50,672 bases of DNA from Crocinitomicaceae bacterium (GCA_020436025.1 JAGQYP010000025.1:1-50672); one strand, 5' to 3'; shown: positions 40,276 to 48,990, counted from the first letter of the stretch. Numbers and translations: made by a program. Notes: generated from the sequence alone by a model not told the origin.

Positions 40276-40960
40276 GCATTATTAAATATTTTAGTTCTGC
40301 TAGTTTCCAGTCTGAAGGCGTATCAATATCCTGACTTTCCATTTCATCAAGAATATAAGGTATGGTAGTTTTACCGTATATAGATCTGTTTTTAAGAAAA
40401 GCTTTTGTTCTGATTATATAAAAAGAACCTGAGTCATGGTAGAAAGACTCTAAATCTTGAGAACGGGTAAATTCGTACTCTGGTTCTCTTAGTGTTAATC
40501 TATTTTCATGGATTTTAAAGGCTCTTTGAATTGGAAAGGAAAATCGGCTAACAGCTACAAGTGTATCTGCTTTTTCTTCATCAATTATTTTGGTTAAAGC
40601 ATTTTGCAGAGTTGTTGGCTGTATCAAAGGAGAAGTAGGTAAAAGTAGAGCGATGTATTCGTAGGATTGGTATAAGTGTTCAAGTTCAAGAAGTACATCG
40701 GTTAACGTCGCTTGGTCATCTGAATTTTTCGCACTTCTCAATTCGGGTACTTCAGCTCCATTCTTTTTAGAAATTTCAGCAATATCTTCAGAATCGGTAG
40801 AAACAATAACCTTGTCGAATATTCCGGAATTAATACCAGTTTCAATGGAGTAGGTAATAATGGGTTTACCACAAAATGCTTTTACGTTTTTTTGAGGGAT
40901 TCGCTTACTACCACTTCTTGCTGGTATAATGCAGATAGCTTTATTCGTCTGAGAGATCAT
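40265..40960 (-). CDS. pseF: Pseudaminic acid cytidylyltransferase PseF
   Basis: Activates pseudaminic acid to CMP-pseudaminate. The 231-residue protein has the CMP-sugar synthetase signature ICIIPARSGSKRIPQKNVK, then CGKPIITYSIE, VIVSTDSEDIAEISKKNGAEV, LLPTSPLIQPTTL and a late IDTPSDWKLAEL with the metal-binding aspartates. Length is normal. It overlaps both the dioxygenase gene (20 bp) and pseG (11 bp). Confidence 0.93.
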   Translation of the reverse strand: MISQTNKAICIIPARSGSKRIPQKNVKAFCGKPIITYSIETGINSGIFDKVIVSTDSEDIAEISKKNGAEVPELRSAKNSDDQATLTDVLLELEHLYQSYEYIALLLPTSPLIQPTTLQNALTKIIDEEKADTLVAVSRFSFPIQRAFKIHENRLTLREPEYEFTRSQDLESFYHDSGSFYIIRTKAFLKNRSIYGKTTIPYILDEMESQDIDTPSDWKLAELKYLIMHEK

Positions 40961-41963
40961 TTATTAACTGATATGTTCTTGGATATTGAGATTTTAGTTT
41001 CTTTTGTTCTACACTCAAATTTGTTGGTTTGGGTTGACTATAGGATTGACCAAAAAGAGAATTAGAAAACTGGAGTTGGAAAAGTAATCTTTTGCCTGCA
41101 ATTAGAGGTTTTCCTTTATGAAGACCCCTGGTGTCAACAGCTAAAATGCTGCCCTTTTTACCACAAAGTTCTAAAATATCCTCTTTGGGATAAAGGTCAT
41201 TCACTTCTTGATCCGTTATTCTTCTGTCCTCTCTTATTTTTTTTGGTAATCTTTTGTTTGATTTTCTTACATAACAATGCGGTCCATTTGTTTCATCAAC
41301 ATCAGTCAAGTAAAAAAAGAATTTCAAGAAACCAAAACGATCCATGTCGAAATGATACATTTGTGCCGCTTTATCTTCAGCTTCTTCGCCATAAGGAAGG
41401 GACCACCACATGCTTATAAGATCTAGAATAGGTTCCGTGTTTAAATATTCAGCAGCGATAGCTCTCATGGATGCATCAAAACAAAGTAACTTTATTGTTT
41501 CATTTTCGAGCAATTGATCTGTTTCAAATTGAAATCTAGGAGTGAAATTGTTTTCAGAATTGAAAAGAACCTTTTCTTGGCTATAAGTGATATATTTTTT
41601 GTCGAATTCAAGATAGCTTACTGGGGTAGATTCCGCAAATCGAACAAGTTCATGTATGTAGGAATCTGGTAAATGAACATCGAAAGTAGTAAATCCATTT
41701 TCTCGGATATCAGAGCAAATTTCTTTAATCTTATTAGTGTCTAATTCTCCTAGAATACCCTTAGAATTTGAACTTGATTTATTGGGGTGAAGGATGCTTA
41801 TAAATTTGCTAGCGAAATCGTTGGAATAGCCATTAGTTTTCACGAATAAATATCTAAAACCTTGGTAACCCAAATTTGAAGTTCTTTGAATAAATGAAAA
41901 AGAGAACAAATCCGCAATGAATAAAATGGGAAATAAAATGGCCTTCGAGATTTCTTTAATCAT
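40941..41963 (-). CDS. Phytanoyl-CoA dioxygenase-like 2-oxoglutarate/Fe(II) oxygenase
   Basis: A 340-residue protein. The C-terminal two thirds form a PhyH-type double-stranded beta-helix with the iron triad His204 and Asp206 in YHFDMDRFG, His282 in DTRGLHKGKP, and the 2-oxoglutarate arginine in GKRLLFQLQFS (Arg292). The triad is complete, so it should be active. It lies inside the pseudaminic acid operon, between a methyltransferase and pseF with a 20-bp overlap. Hydroxylation of a sugar, an acyl chain or the glycan is a reasonable guess; the substrate cannot be read from the sequence. Confidence 0.85.
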   Translation of the reverse strand: MIKEISKAILFPILFIADLFSFSFIQRTSNLGYQGFRYLFVKTNGYSNDFASKFISILHPNKSSSNSKGILGELDTNKIKEICSDIRENGFTTFDVHLPDSYIHELVRFAESTPVSYLEFDKKYITYSQEKVLFNSENNFTPRFQFETDQLLENETIKLLCFDASMRAIAAEYLNTEPILDLISMWWSLPYGEEAEDKAAQMYHFDMDRFGFLKFFFYLTDVDETNGPHCYVRKSNKRLPKKIREDRRITDQEVNDLYPKEDILELCGKKGSILAVDTRGLHKGKPLIAGKRLLFQLQFSNSLFGQSYSQPKPTNLSVEQKKLKSQYPRTYQLINDLSDE

Positions 41964-41968
41964 GTTCT

Positions 41969-42685
41969 TTATTTTATAACTTCAACTATGGCAGCAACAT
42001 TAGAAACATTCTGTATCTTCTCTTTACTTGTATGCGATCTCTTTAATGGAGCATCATGATCGAAGTATACTTTTCCTCCATTAGAACCGAATAGATTAAT
42101 TATCTGTTTGGTGGAATTAATTCTATCCTGAAGTTTTTCATGTTCTTGAATAGAGTATCCCAGTAGTGATTCAGAATCTTCTTTACTCAAATTTGTGTAC
42201 TCGACTCCAACAGCAACAAGTCCTCCACTTTTCGTTACTCTAACGATCTCTTGAATTGCCTTTTCAGGTTGAGAACTATAACTGAGTGTCCATCCAAAAA
42301 CAACTACATCAAATGTGTCATCGGCAAACTCCATTTCATGCATGTCTCCAATTTTTATTCTTGAAGAATAAGTGATCAAATCCAAGCCCGTAATGTTTGA
42401 CATTTTAATCCCTTCAGATGCCATAAGATACAAATCATGCTCATTCCTAGGCCCGATAATTAAAACTTTCGAGTTTTTGTTTACTTTTTCTATTGCTGTT
42501 AGAGGCTTGATCAATAATTTCACTCTATCATTACAATGATACAATCCTTTTAAATTGTGCATCACGGTAACGTCAAAAGCATTTTCTGAATTCATGGTCT
42601 TTAATCGTTTTCCTAATTTGACCAAGACAAATATTCTAATTTTCACAATTAGAGTTCGTATTCTTCTAATTTTATATATTTCCAA
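41969..42685 (-). CDS. Class I SAM-dependent methyltransferase in the pseudaminic acid operon
   Basis: A 238-residue protein with a basic N-terminal helix (RTLIVKIRIFVLVKLGKRLK) and a Rossmann-type methyltransferase domain: VLIIGPRNEHDLYLMASEG is motif I in a degenerate form, DTFDVVVFGWTLSYSSQPEKAIQEIVRV covers motifs II to III and GGLVAVGVEYT motif IV. The glycine-rich loop is GPRNE, not GxGxG, so I am unsure about activity. It overlaps pseC by 14 bp and lies 5 bp before the dioxygenase gene. O- or N-methylation of the sugar is inferred. Confidence 0.8.
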   Translation of the reverse strand: MEIYKIRRIRTLIVKIRIFVLVKLGKRLKTMNSENAFDVTVMHNLKGLYHCNDRVKLLIKPLTAIEKVNKNSKVLIIGPRNEHDLYLMASEGIKMSNITGLDLITYSSRIKIGDMHEMEFADDTFDVVVFGWTLSYSSQPEKAIQEIVRVTKSGGLVAVGVEYTNLSKEDSESLLGYSIQEHEKLQDRINSTKQIINLFGSNGGKVYFDHDAPLKRSHTSKEKIQNVSNVAAIVEVIK

Positions 42686-43850
42686 GTTTACTAGAGTTAT
42701 AGAAGTTATTAATAGTTTGAATTACATAGTCCTGTTCCTCAAGACTCAAAGAATGAAACATTGGGATGCTCAAACATTTGGAGTAATAGTCTTCAATCAC
42801 AGGGAAATCTCCTTCCTTTGTGCCCAAATTCTTCTTGTAATAAGGTTGAAGATGAACGGGAATATAATGCACTTGTGAAAAGATGTTGTGATCCATCAAA
42901 TATTGCTGCAAATCCTTTCTCTTTTCAGTTCGAATCACAAATAAATGATACGCATGGTATTTACCATTTTCTACCAAAGGAAGTTCAACAGGGAGATCTC
43001 TCAGTTGATCAAAATAATGATTGGCCACATTTTGTCGATGTTCCAAATTTTCATGGATTACTTCAAGTTGAGTAATTCCTAGTGATGCTTGTAGTTCAGT
43101 AAGTCTATAATTGTAGCCCAAAACAGGCATTTCATAATACCAAGGCCCATCATTTTTTTCAAGAAGATCTGGATTTTTTGTGACTCCATGCGTTCTCAAA
43201 AGAAGCATCTTTTCATACAACTCTTTCGAATTGGTTGTTACCATCCCCCCTTCACCACAAGCAATGTGTTTGACCGGATGAAAGGAAAAGCAAGTCATTT
43301 CTGAAAACTCACAGGAACCGATTCTAGACCATTCTCCATTTTCTTTCTGAAATTTAGCTCCAGGAGCATGACAAGCATCCTCAATGATCCATAAACCATG
43401 TTTTTCAGCCAATTTCCCGAGTCTTTCCATGTCGACAGGATATCCTGCAAAATGGATGGGCATGACACCTGAATATTTTCCAGGGTTGGCATTTAAAATC
43501 CTTTCAAGCTCGTCTAGATCAATAGTGAAATTGTCTTTATTGATGTCGCAGAAGGATACATTCCCACCGCAATACAAAACGGAGTTGGTTGTAGCTACGA
43601 AAGTATTTGGACAAGAAATCACATGATCCTTTTCTGAAACTTCCAGAGCCATGGTAGCTAAATGCAAAGCCGCCGTACCGTTTGAACAAGCAATTGCATA
43701 TTTTGCACCTACAAATTCAGCAAATTTTTCTTCAAATTCCGGAACTTTCGGACCTTGAGTCATGAAATCCGATTTCAGGGTTTCGATGACGCCATCAATA
43801 TCTTTTTGGGAGATACTTTGCTTGCCGTATGGAATTTTAAATTGATTCAA
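42672..43850 (-). CDS. pseC: PseC, UDP-4-amino-4,6-dideoxy-AltNAc transaminase
   Basis: Pyridoxal phosphate transaminase that adds the 4-amino group to the PseB product, step 2 of pseudaminic acid synthesis. The 392-residue protein has FMTQGPKVPEFEEKFAEFVG and CSNGTAALHLATMAL (phosphate binding), WIIEDACHAPGA (Asp158 stacking the cofactor ring) and the Schiff-base lysine Lys194 in CFSFHPVKHIACGEGG. Length and N-terminus IPYGKQSIS fit PseC closely. It lies 3 bp downstream of pseB. Confidence 0.94.
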   Translation of the reverse strand: MNQFKIPYGKQSISQKDIDGVIETLKSDFMTQGPKVPEFEEKFAEFVGAKYAIACSNGTAALHLATMALEVSEKDHVISCPNTFVATTNSVLYCGGNVSFCDINKDNFTIDLDELERILNANPGKYSGVMPIHFAGYPVDMERLGKLAEKHGLWIIEDACHAPGAKFQKENGEWSRIGSCEFSEMTCFSFHPVKHIACGEGGMVTTNSKELYEKMLLLRTHGVTKNPDLLEKNDGPWYYEMPVLGYNYRLTELQASLGITQLEVIHENLEHRQNVANHYFDQLRDLPVELPLVENGKYHAYHLFVIRTEKRKDLQQYLMDHNIFSQVHYIPVHLQPYYKKNLGTKEGDFPVIEDYYSKCLSIPMFHSLSLEEQDYVIQTINNFYNSSKLGNI

Positions 43851-43853
43851 ATC

Positions 43854-44864
43854 TTATGCTTCAAATGAAGGATCAACGTATTTTTTAATTTTTTCTCTCA
43901 AGGATTCTACGGTTTCCCATTCCTCGTTCTGACCTGAATTATAACTAAATCCTTGAGGTACTTTCTTTGCATTGTGTGCTTTAGCATATTCCTCTTCGCT
44001 CCAAGCAGGAACGGTAGGAAGTATCGCGTAATATTTTCCTAGATCGTACGTATTGAAAGAATCTGATGAAGTAATCATTTCCTCATGCACCTTTTCTCCT
44101 GGTCGAATCCCGATTACCTTATGTTCCAAATTAGGAGCTATGGCTTTTGCCACATCCATGATTTTGTATGAAGGAATCTTAGGCACGAAAATTTCTCCTC
44201 CCCAAGCATGTTCCAAAGCATGCATGACCATTTCAACACCACCAATTAAAGGAATATTGAAACGCGTCATATTTGGATCTGTGATGGGTAAAAAACCATC
44301 TTTTCTTTTATCCAGGAAAAATGGAATAACGGATCCATTTGAGCCCATCACATTTCCGTAGCGAACCACGGAAAACTTAATTGGATTGAATCCTTTGATA
44401 TTGTTAGCTGCTACAAATAGTTTGTCCGAAGCCAACTTTGTCGCACCATATAAATTGATAGGTGCAGCGGCTTTATCAGTTGAAAGTGCAACTACTCTCT
44501 GAACCTCAGTTTCCAAACAAGCATTGATAACATTTTCAGCCCCTAGAATATTGGTTTTTACGCATTCCATTGGATTGTATTCCGCAATTGGAACGTGTTT
44601 CATTGCCGCAGCATGAATGACAATATCAATGCCTTTCATGGCTCTTTTCAATCTTTCTCCATCTCTGACATCACCTATAAAGAAGCGAATGCCATCGTAC
44701 TTTGATTTTGGATATTCCTGAGCCATTTGGAATTGTTTCTGCTCATCTCTGGAGTAGATTACAAGTCTTTTAACCTGATGATTTTCTAAAATATATTTTG
44801 TCAACGCTTTCCCTAAAGAACCCGTTCCTCCTGTGATCAATATTGATTTTCCTTCAATAAACAT
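43854..44864 (-). CDS. pseB: PseB, inverting UDP-GlcNAc 4,6-dehydratase
   Basis: First enzyme of pseudaminic acid synthesis; converts UDP-GlcNAc to the 4-keto-6-deoxy-AltNAc sugar with C5 inversion. The 336-residue SDR protein shows the NADP loop ITGGTGSLGKAL, VIYSRDEQKQFQMA, IDIVIHAAAMKHVP, ALSTDKAAAPINLYGATKLASD (with the Tyr/Lys pair), and RYGNVMGSNGSVIPFF, the FlaA1/PseB signature. It begins 30 bp after pheT ends on the same strand, so it may be read through from pheT. In this gap the minus strand reads TATTTTTA, only a near match to a -7 box. Confidence 0.95.
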   Translation of the reverse strand: MFIEGKSILITGGTGSLGKALTKYILENHQVKRLVIYSRDEQKQFQMAQEYPKSKYDGIRFFIGDVRDGERLKRAMKGIDIVIHAAAMKHVPIAEYNPMECVKTNILGAENVINACLETEVQRVVALSTDKAAAPINLYGATKLASDKLFVAANNIKGFNPIKFSVVRYGNVMGSNGSVIPFFLDKRKDGFLPITDPNMTRFNIPLIGGVEMVMHALEHAWGGEIFVPKIPSYKIMDVAKAIAPNLEHKVIGIRPGEKVHEEMITSSDSFNTYDLGKYYAILPTVPAWSEEEYAKAHNAKKVPQGFSYNSGQNEEWETVESLREKIKKYVDPSFEA

Positions 44865-44894
44865 GCAATGTCAATTTGTGCTAAAAATAGCGTT

Positions 44895-47321
44895 TTATCT
44901 TAATACGGCTCCCAATTTGGACTCCAAGTCACCCCGAATGGCTTCCATGATCTTGTCCACTTGTTTGTCTTGAAGCGTCTTTTCATCATCTTGAAAAATA
45001 AAATTAACCGCGTAGGACTTCTTTCCTTTATCGAGATTTTTACCCTCGTAAACATCAAACAATCCTACATCTCGCAAAATTCTCTTTTCATTTTTAAATG
45101 CGATCTCTCTGATCTCTGCGAATTTCACTTTCTCGTCAAGTAATAAAGAAAAATCTCTTCTTACCGACTGTGTTTTAGGCAATTCTTTGAATTTCACCTT
45201 ATTCATTTTCAAGAGAGAAAGAAGGACATCCCAATCCAAATCGATGGCATATACTTTTGATTTGATGCTGAAATTCTTCAAATCCTTTTTGTTGATCCAA
45301 CCGATGTTTCCAATTTCTTTATTGGCAATATGAATAGACAATCCATCTTCCTTCAAATCATTCGAAAGTGCATTGTATTGGATGTTTTTATTGATTCCTA
45401 GCTTATCCAGAATCAAGTTGAGAAATCCTTGAATATCTGCAAAGGTCACTTTTTCTGTGCTCGTATTCCAGGATTCAGTTTCCATAGAACCTGTAATGAA
45501 AAGAGCTAATCTTTTGTTCTCGAAATATTTTCCCTCCGATTTTTTATAAGTCTTTCCGAATTCAAATAGCTTTAAATCTGGATTTTGTCTGTTTTGGTTA
45601 TAAGCAATAGTTTCCAAACCATTAAAAATCAAGGATTGTCTCATCACATCTAAATCCTGACTCAAAGGATTCAACATCACGACATTTTGATCCCCACTCA
45701 ATTTTTCTGTGGCCGATTTTTCAATATAAGCTGAAGAGGTAAGTGAATTATTCATGATTTCTAAAAAACCATTACTTACAAGCATGTCTGAAATCGTATT
45801 CACTACTTTTTCCTCATCAATCTCTTCCGAAAAGGATAGGGAAGAAGTCATTTTTGATGGAATCTCCACATTGTTGAATCCATAAATTCTCAATACTTCT
45901 TCAACGATATCTGCTTCTCTTTGTACATCCACTCGGTAGGGTGGAACACTCAGTTTAGCCTGATCTCCATTTTCTTCAATAATTTCGATATCCAAATTTT
46001 TCAAGATTGCATTCACAGTATCTTTCGGGATTTCTTTTCCGATCAGCATATTGCATCGATTGTAAGAGAAATCTACGGTAAAATTTTCTATTTTATTTGG
46101 ATAGATGTCTTCAATTTCAGAGCATTCTCCACCCGCCAATTCACAAATAAGACTCGCGGCTCTTTCCAGGGCAAATAATACATTATTTGGATCTACTCCT
46201 CTTTCAAATCGAAAGGAAGCATCTGTATTTAATCCATGTCTTTTAGCTGTTTTTCGAACAGAAACCGGATTGAAATAAGCCGCCTCTAAGAAAATAGAAG
46301 TTGTTTTTTCAGATACGCCTGATTTCAATCCTCCAAAAACTCCACCAATACACATGGAATCGGAAGCGTTGGCAATCATCAAGTCTTCGGAATCCAATGT
46401 TCTATCAACTTCATCCAAAGTCGTAAATTTTTCACCCTTTGTTGCTGTTCGTACAACTACTTTATCTCCAACTACATCCGCATCAAAAGCATGCAGTGGA
46501 TTTCCAGTTTCATGCAATACGAAATTGGTAATGTCGACAACGTTATTAATCGGAGTCAGACCAATCACACCCAATTTGTCTTTCAACCATTTTGGGGATT
46601 CTTTGATGGTCACATTTTTGATCAGCATTCCAGCATATCGAGGGCATTTTTCCTGGTTTTGCACCTCAATAGGCAAACACTTGAAATTTCCTTTTTTATA
46701 ACTAGTATCTGGTAATTTGATCTCTAATTTTTTGTCCTCATGAACATTCAAGTAAGCTTTCAAATCTCTTGCTACCCCGATATGTCCCATGGCATCTGCA
46801 CGGTTGGGTGTCAGACCAATTTCTATCAAATAGTCGTCTTCCAGTTTAAAATATTGTGCGGCCGCCGTGCCAGGTTGTGCAGCAGGATCCAAAACCATGA
46901 TGCCGTCGTGATCTTTACCTAAACCTAATTCATCTTCTGCGCAAATCATCCCATTCGACTCAACACCTCGAATTTTCGATTTTTTAATCTTGAATTCTTC
47001 ATCAGGCGAAGGATAAAGCGTTGCTCCAACAGTGGCAACAGGTACTTTCTGACCTACATCTACATTTGGCGCTCCACAAACGATTTGTACCGGCTCACCA
47101 TTCCCTAGATTTACAGTTGTTACATTCAGTCTGTCCGCATCCGGATGTTTTTCTTTTGTCAAAACTTCCCCGATGACTACACCTTCCAAACCACCTTTGA
47201 TCGCCTGAACTTTTTCTACACCTTCCACTTCCAGTCCTGTATCAGTTAGGATTTTGGAAACTTGCTCCGGAGAAAGATCAAAATCAAGATAGTTTTTAAG
47301 CCAGTTATAGGATATATTCAT
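44895..47321 (-). CDS. pheT: Phenylalanine-tRNA ligase beta subunit
   Basis: An 808-residue protein of normal length. Domains in order: N-terminal MNISYNWLKNYLDFDLSPEQVSKILTDTGLEVEGVE, the OB-fold tRNA-binding domain (about 40-150, VVIGEVLTKEKHPDADRLNVTTV), the B3/B4 editing domain (NVVDITNFVLHETGNPLHAFDAD), B5 (about 400-475, DVQREADIVEEVLRIYGFNN), the catalytic-like core, and the FDX-ACB anticodon domain at the C-terminus (SVRRDFSLLLDEKVKFAEI). The partner pheS is not in the window. It stands immediately upstream of pseB. Confidence 0.96.
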   Translation of the reverse strand: MNISYNWLKNYLDFDLSPEQVSKILTDTGLEVEGVEKVQAIKGGLEGVVIGEVLTKEKHPDADRLNVTTVNLGNGEPVQIVCGAPNVDVGQKVPVATVGATLYPSPDEEFKIKKSKIRGVESNGMICAEDELGLGKDHDGIMVLDPAAQPGTAAAQYFKLEDDYLIEIGLTPNRADAMGHIGVARDLKAYLNVHEDKKLEIKLPDTSYKKGNFKCLPIEVQNQEKCPRYAGMLIKNVTIKESPKWLKDKLGVIGLTPINNVVDITNFVLHETGNPLHAFDADVVGDKVVVRTATKGEKFTTLDEVDRTLDSEDLMIANASDSMCIGGVFGGLKSGVSEKTTSIFLEAAYFNPVSVRKTAKRHGLNTDASFRFERGVDPNNVLFALERAASLICELAGGECSEIEDIYPNKIENFTVDFSYNRCNMLIGKEIPKDTVNAILKNLDIEIIEENGDQAKLSVPPYRVDVQREADIVEEVLRIYGFNNVEIPSKMTSSLSFSEEIDEEKVVNTISDMLVSNGFLEIMNNSLTSSAYIEKSATEKLSGDQNVVMLNPLSQDLDVMRQSLIFNGLETIAYNQNRQNPDLKLFEFGKTYKKSEGKYFENKRLALFITGSMETESWNTSTEKVTFADIQGFLNLILDKLGINKNIQYNALSNDLKEDGLSIHIANKEIGNIGWINKKDLKNFSIKSKVYAIDLDWDVLLSLLKMNKVKFKELPKTQSVRRDFSLLLDEKVKFAEIREIAFKNEKRILRDVGLFDVYEGKNLDKGKKSYAVNFIFQDDEKTLQDKQVDKIMEAIRGDLESKLGAVLR

Positions 47322-47368
47322 TGTATTCGAAATTTGACCGCGAATTTAAGGTTTTTGGTGGTTTTATG

Positions 47369-47376
47369 TAAGTTTG
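47369..47376 (+). promoter_or_regulatory. Candidate -7 box for the GNAT gene
   Basis: TAAGTTTG fully matches TAnnTTTG and lies 15 nt before the ATG at 47392. A TTG start at 47374 would fall inside the box, which supports the ATG. Confidence 0.4.
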
Positions 47377-47391
47377 AAACATTCAAAATTT

Positions 47392-47877
47392 ATGGAAACA
47401 AAAAGAACACGGATAACACCATTGGAAGAAAAGCATGTAGAAGATGTGTTGGAAATGTATTTTGAGCCGGATTCCTGGAAGTATATCAAACCTCATGAAG
47501 GCAAAGATGAAAGCTATTACAGAACTTTTTTGAATGGGAAAATTGAAAAAAATGAAAATGAGATTGGTTTTTGGGTAGTCTTCTCAAAAGAGGGCAAATT
47601 CATTGGAACCATCAATTTGAATAACTTTATGGATGAGGCGATTATACACATGGGAGTACATCTTAGACGAGATATTTGGGGAAAAGGCTTTGCCACTGAA
47701 CTGATGCAGAGATTGTTGAACTATGCTCAAGAAGAAAAACAACTTTCAGAGGTTTATGCAATTATCGCGGAGGGAAATCATGCCTCAATTAAAATTTTTG
47801 AAAAGCTGGGGTTTAGTTTGAAAGATAAAAGGGAAGTAGATGGGGAGATACTCCGATTTTATTCATTACAGTTTTAA
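47392..47877 (+). CDS. GNAT family N-acetyltransferase (RimJ/RimL-like)
   Basis: A 161-residue single-domain acetyltransferase: TRITPLEEKHVEDVLEMY (N-terminal helix), GFWVVFSKEGKFIGTINLNN, HLRRDIWGKGFATELMQRLL with the acetyl-CoA loop RRDIWGKGFA, and EGNHASIKIFEKLGFSL. The RimJ/RimL type often acetylates protein N-termini or small amines; the substrate is unknown. The frame is open back to a TTG at 47374 inside a -7 box, so I take the ATG. Divergent from pheT. Confidence 0.9.
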   Translation: METKRTRITPLEEKHVEDVLEMYFEPDSWKYIKPHEGKDESYYRTFLNGKIEKNENEIGFWVVFSKEGKFIGTINLNNFMDEAIIHMGVHLRRDIWGKGFATELMQRLLNYAQEEKQLSEVYAIIAEGNHASIKIFEKLGFSLKDKREVDGEILRFYSLQF

Positions 47878-47922
47878 TTTCTAGTTTATTTACTATCTTT
47901 CACCCTCAAAATCAATCAACTT

Positions 47923-48447
47923 ATGAATTGGAAACTCGGTTTTGCTTTAGCTGGCATATTTTTTATTTTTTCTTGTAGTGATTCTCAAAAGGAATCTAAA
48001 AAGAATGCCACGAAGAAACCGCCGGTTAAGGAAAACAAAGAGTTGAGCCAAGATTCATATAAAAGTATCGTCGGGGAATGGAGGGCAAAGCAGATTGCAG
48101 AAACTCCAGAAGAACCACTTACCGATATTCCTGGGAAGGCTGAGATCTATTTAATTATTCGAGAAGACCGGACTTTCTATACCTTATTCAATATTGATAC
48201 GGTAACATCCGGGAATTATACCATTAAGGAAGAGCAGGTTGTTTTTAATGAAAAAAAGAACTTTACGGGAAGAGCCACAAGGTTTTTGTCTTGCAAAGTG
48301 AAATTTGAAGGAGACCAAATGGAACTGGAAGGAGAGTGGGTTGAAAACGATGGAAGCAAAGAATACCATCACTCCACATTTAGAAGATCTACCTACAATG
48401 TTGAATCAATCATAACAAAATTAGATAGCCTTGAAGCGAGTAAGTAG
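47923..48447 (+). CDS. Small lipoprotein, lipocalin-like
   Basis: A 174-residue protein with a lipoprotein signal (FALAGIFFIFSCSDSQ; lipidated cysteine at about residue 18), a charged spacer, then a beta-rich domain beginning SIVGEWRAKQIAETPEEP and running through IREDRTFYTLFN, TSGNYTIKEEQVVFN and MELEGEWVEND. The GxW start is typical of lipocalin-like Bacteroidota proteins. No ligand is known. Overlaps the next lipoprotein gene by 17 bp, with which it may share ancestry. Confidence 0.8.
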   Translation: MNWKLGFALAGIFFIFSCSDSQKESKKNATKKPPVKENKELSQDSYKSIVGEWRAKQIAETPEEPLTDIPGKAEIYLIIREDRTFYTLFNIDTVTSGNYTIKEEQVVFNEKKNFTGRATRFLSCKVKFEGDQMELEGEWVENDGSKEYHHSTFRRSTYNVESIITKLDSLEASK

Positions 48448-48946
48448 TGTCATATTTATTGGGTTGATTTGCCTTGGAATTTTTTCATGTGGTTCAGATA
48501 GTGAGTCTGTAGGAAAGAAAGAAGGAAGAAAAATCTCAGAAAAAACAGACTTAAGAAAAGCGATGAATGGCTATTGGGTATTGATTAGTCAAAGCTTTAC
48601 CCGAGGACACAAACTCGAAAAATTTCCAGTTGGAGGAACCGTTGGATTGATTTTCAATGAAAACGACGAATGGTTTTCCGTTTCAAGAAAATTCCACTTA
48701 CCAGAAGATACCATAACGAAAGGAAAATTTTATTTGGAAGGAGATCATTTGGTAATGGAAGTAACCGAATCCAAAGACCTTATTTCTTATGAAAAACTAG
48801 ATGGCAAAATTCAGCTGCACGGGCGATTTATACAGATAGAAGGCGAGATGTCCTACGCGAATAAAGAGCAAAATGACTACATGCACGCCATTCTAGGAAG
48901 ATCCGCCCGATCCCTAGAAGAAGTTTTCGAAGCAAGCAATAAATAA
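48431..48946 (+). CDS. Small lipoprotein, related to its neighbour
   Basis: A 171-residue protein. The signal peptide KRVSSVIFIGLICLGIFSCGS has a lipobox with the cysteine at about 20. The start is a TTG; no ATG occurs before the lipobox, and the TTG gives a basic n-region, so I accept it. The mature part (NGYWVLISQSFTRG, VGLIFNENDEWFSVSR, TKGKFYLEGDHLVMEV, IQIEGEMSY) has the same strand order as the neighbour upstream: G-x-W, a strand with F/Y, a TxGxF/Y turn. Function unknown. Confidence 0.78.
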   Translation: MKRVSSVIFIGLICLGIFSCGSDSESVGKKEGRKISEKTDLRKAMNGYWVLISQSFTRGHKLEKFPVGGTVGLIFNENDEWFSVSRKFHLPEDTITKGKFYLEGDHLVMEVTESKDLISYEKLDGKIQLHGRFIQIEGEMSYANKEQNDYMHAILGRSARSLEEVFEASNK

Positions 48947-48990
48947 GGAATAAAGCATTCAAACTTCCCCCAAAAAACTCTAAACTCGAA

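Noticed and set aside
41969..42685. Methyltransferase considered as a broken gene
   Set aside because: The frame is intact, overlaps pseC and keeps the later motifs; only the SAM loop is unusual.
47374..47391. TTG start six codons before the GNAT ATG
   Set aside because: The TTG is part of the TAAGTTTG box, so transcription should begin after it; the ATG gives a normal N-terminus.
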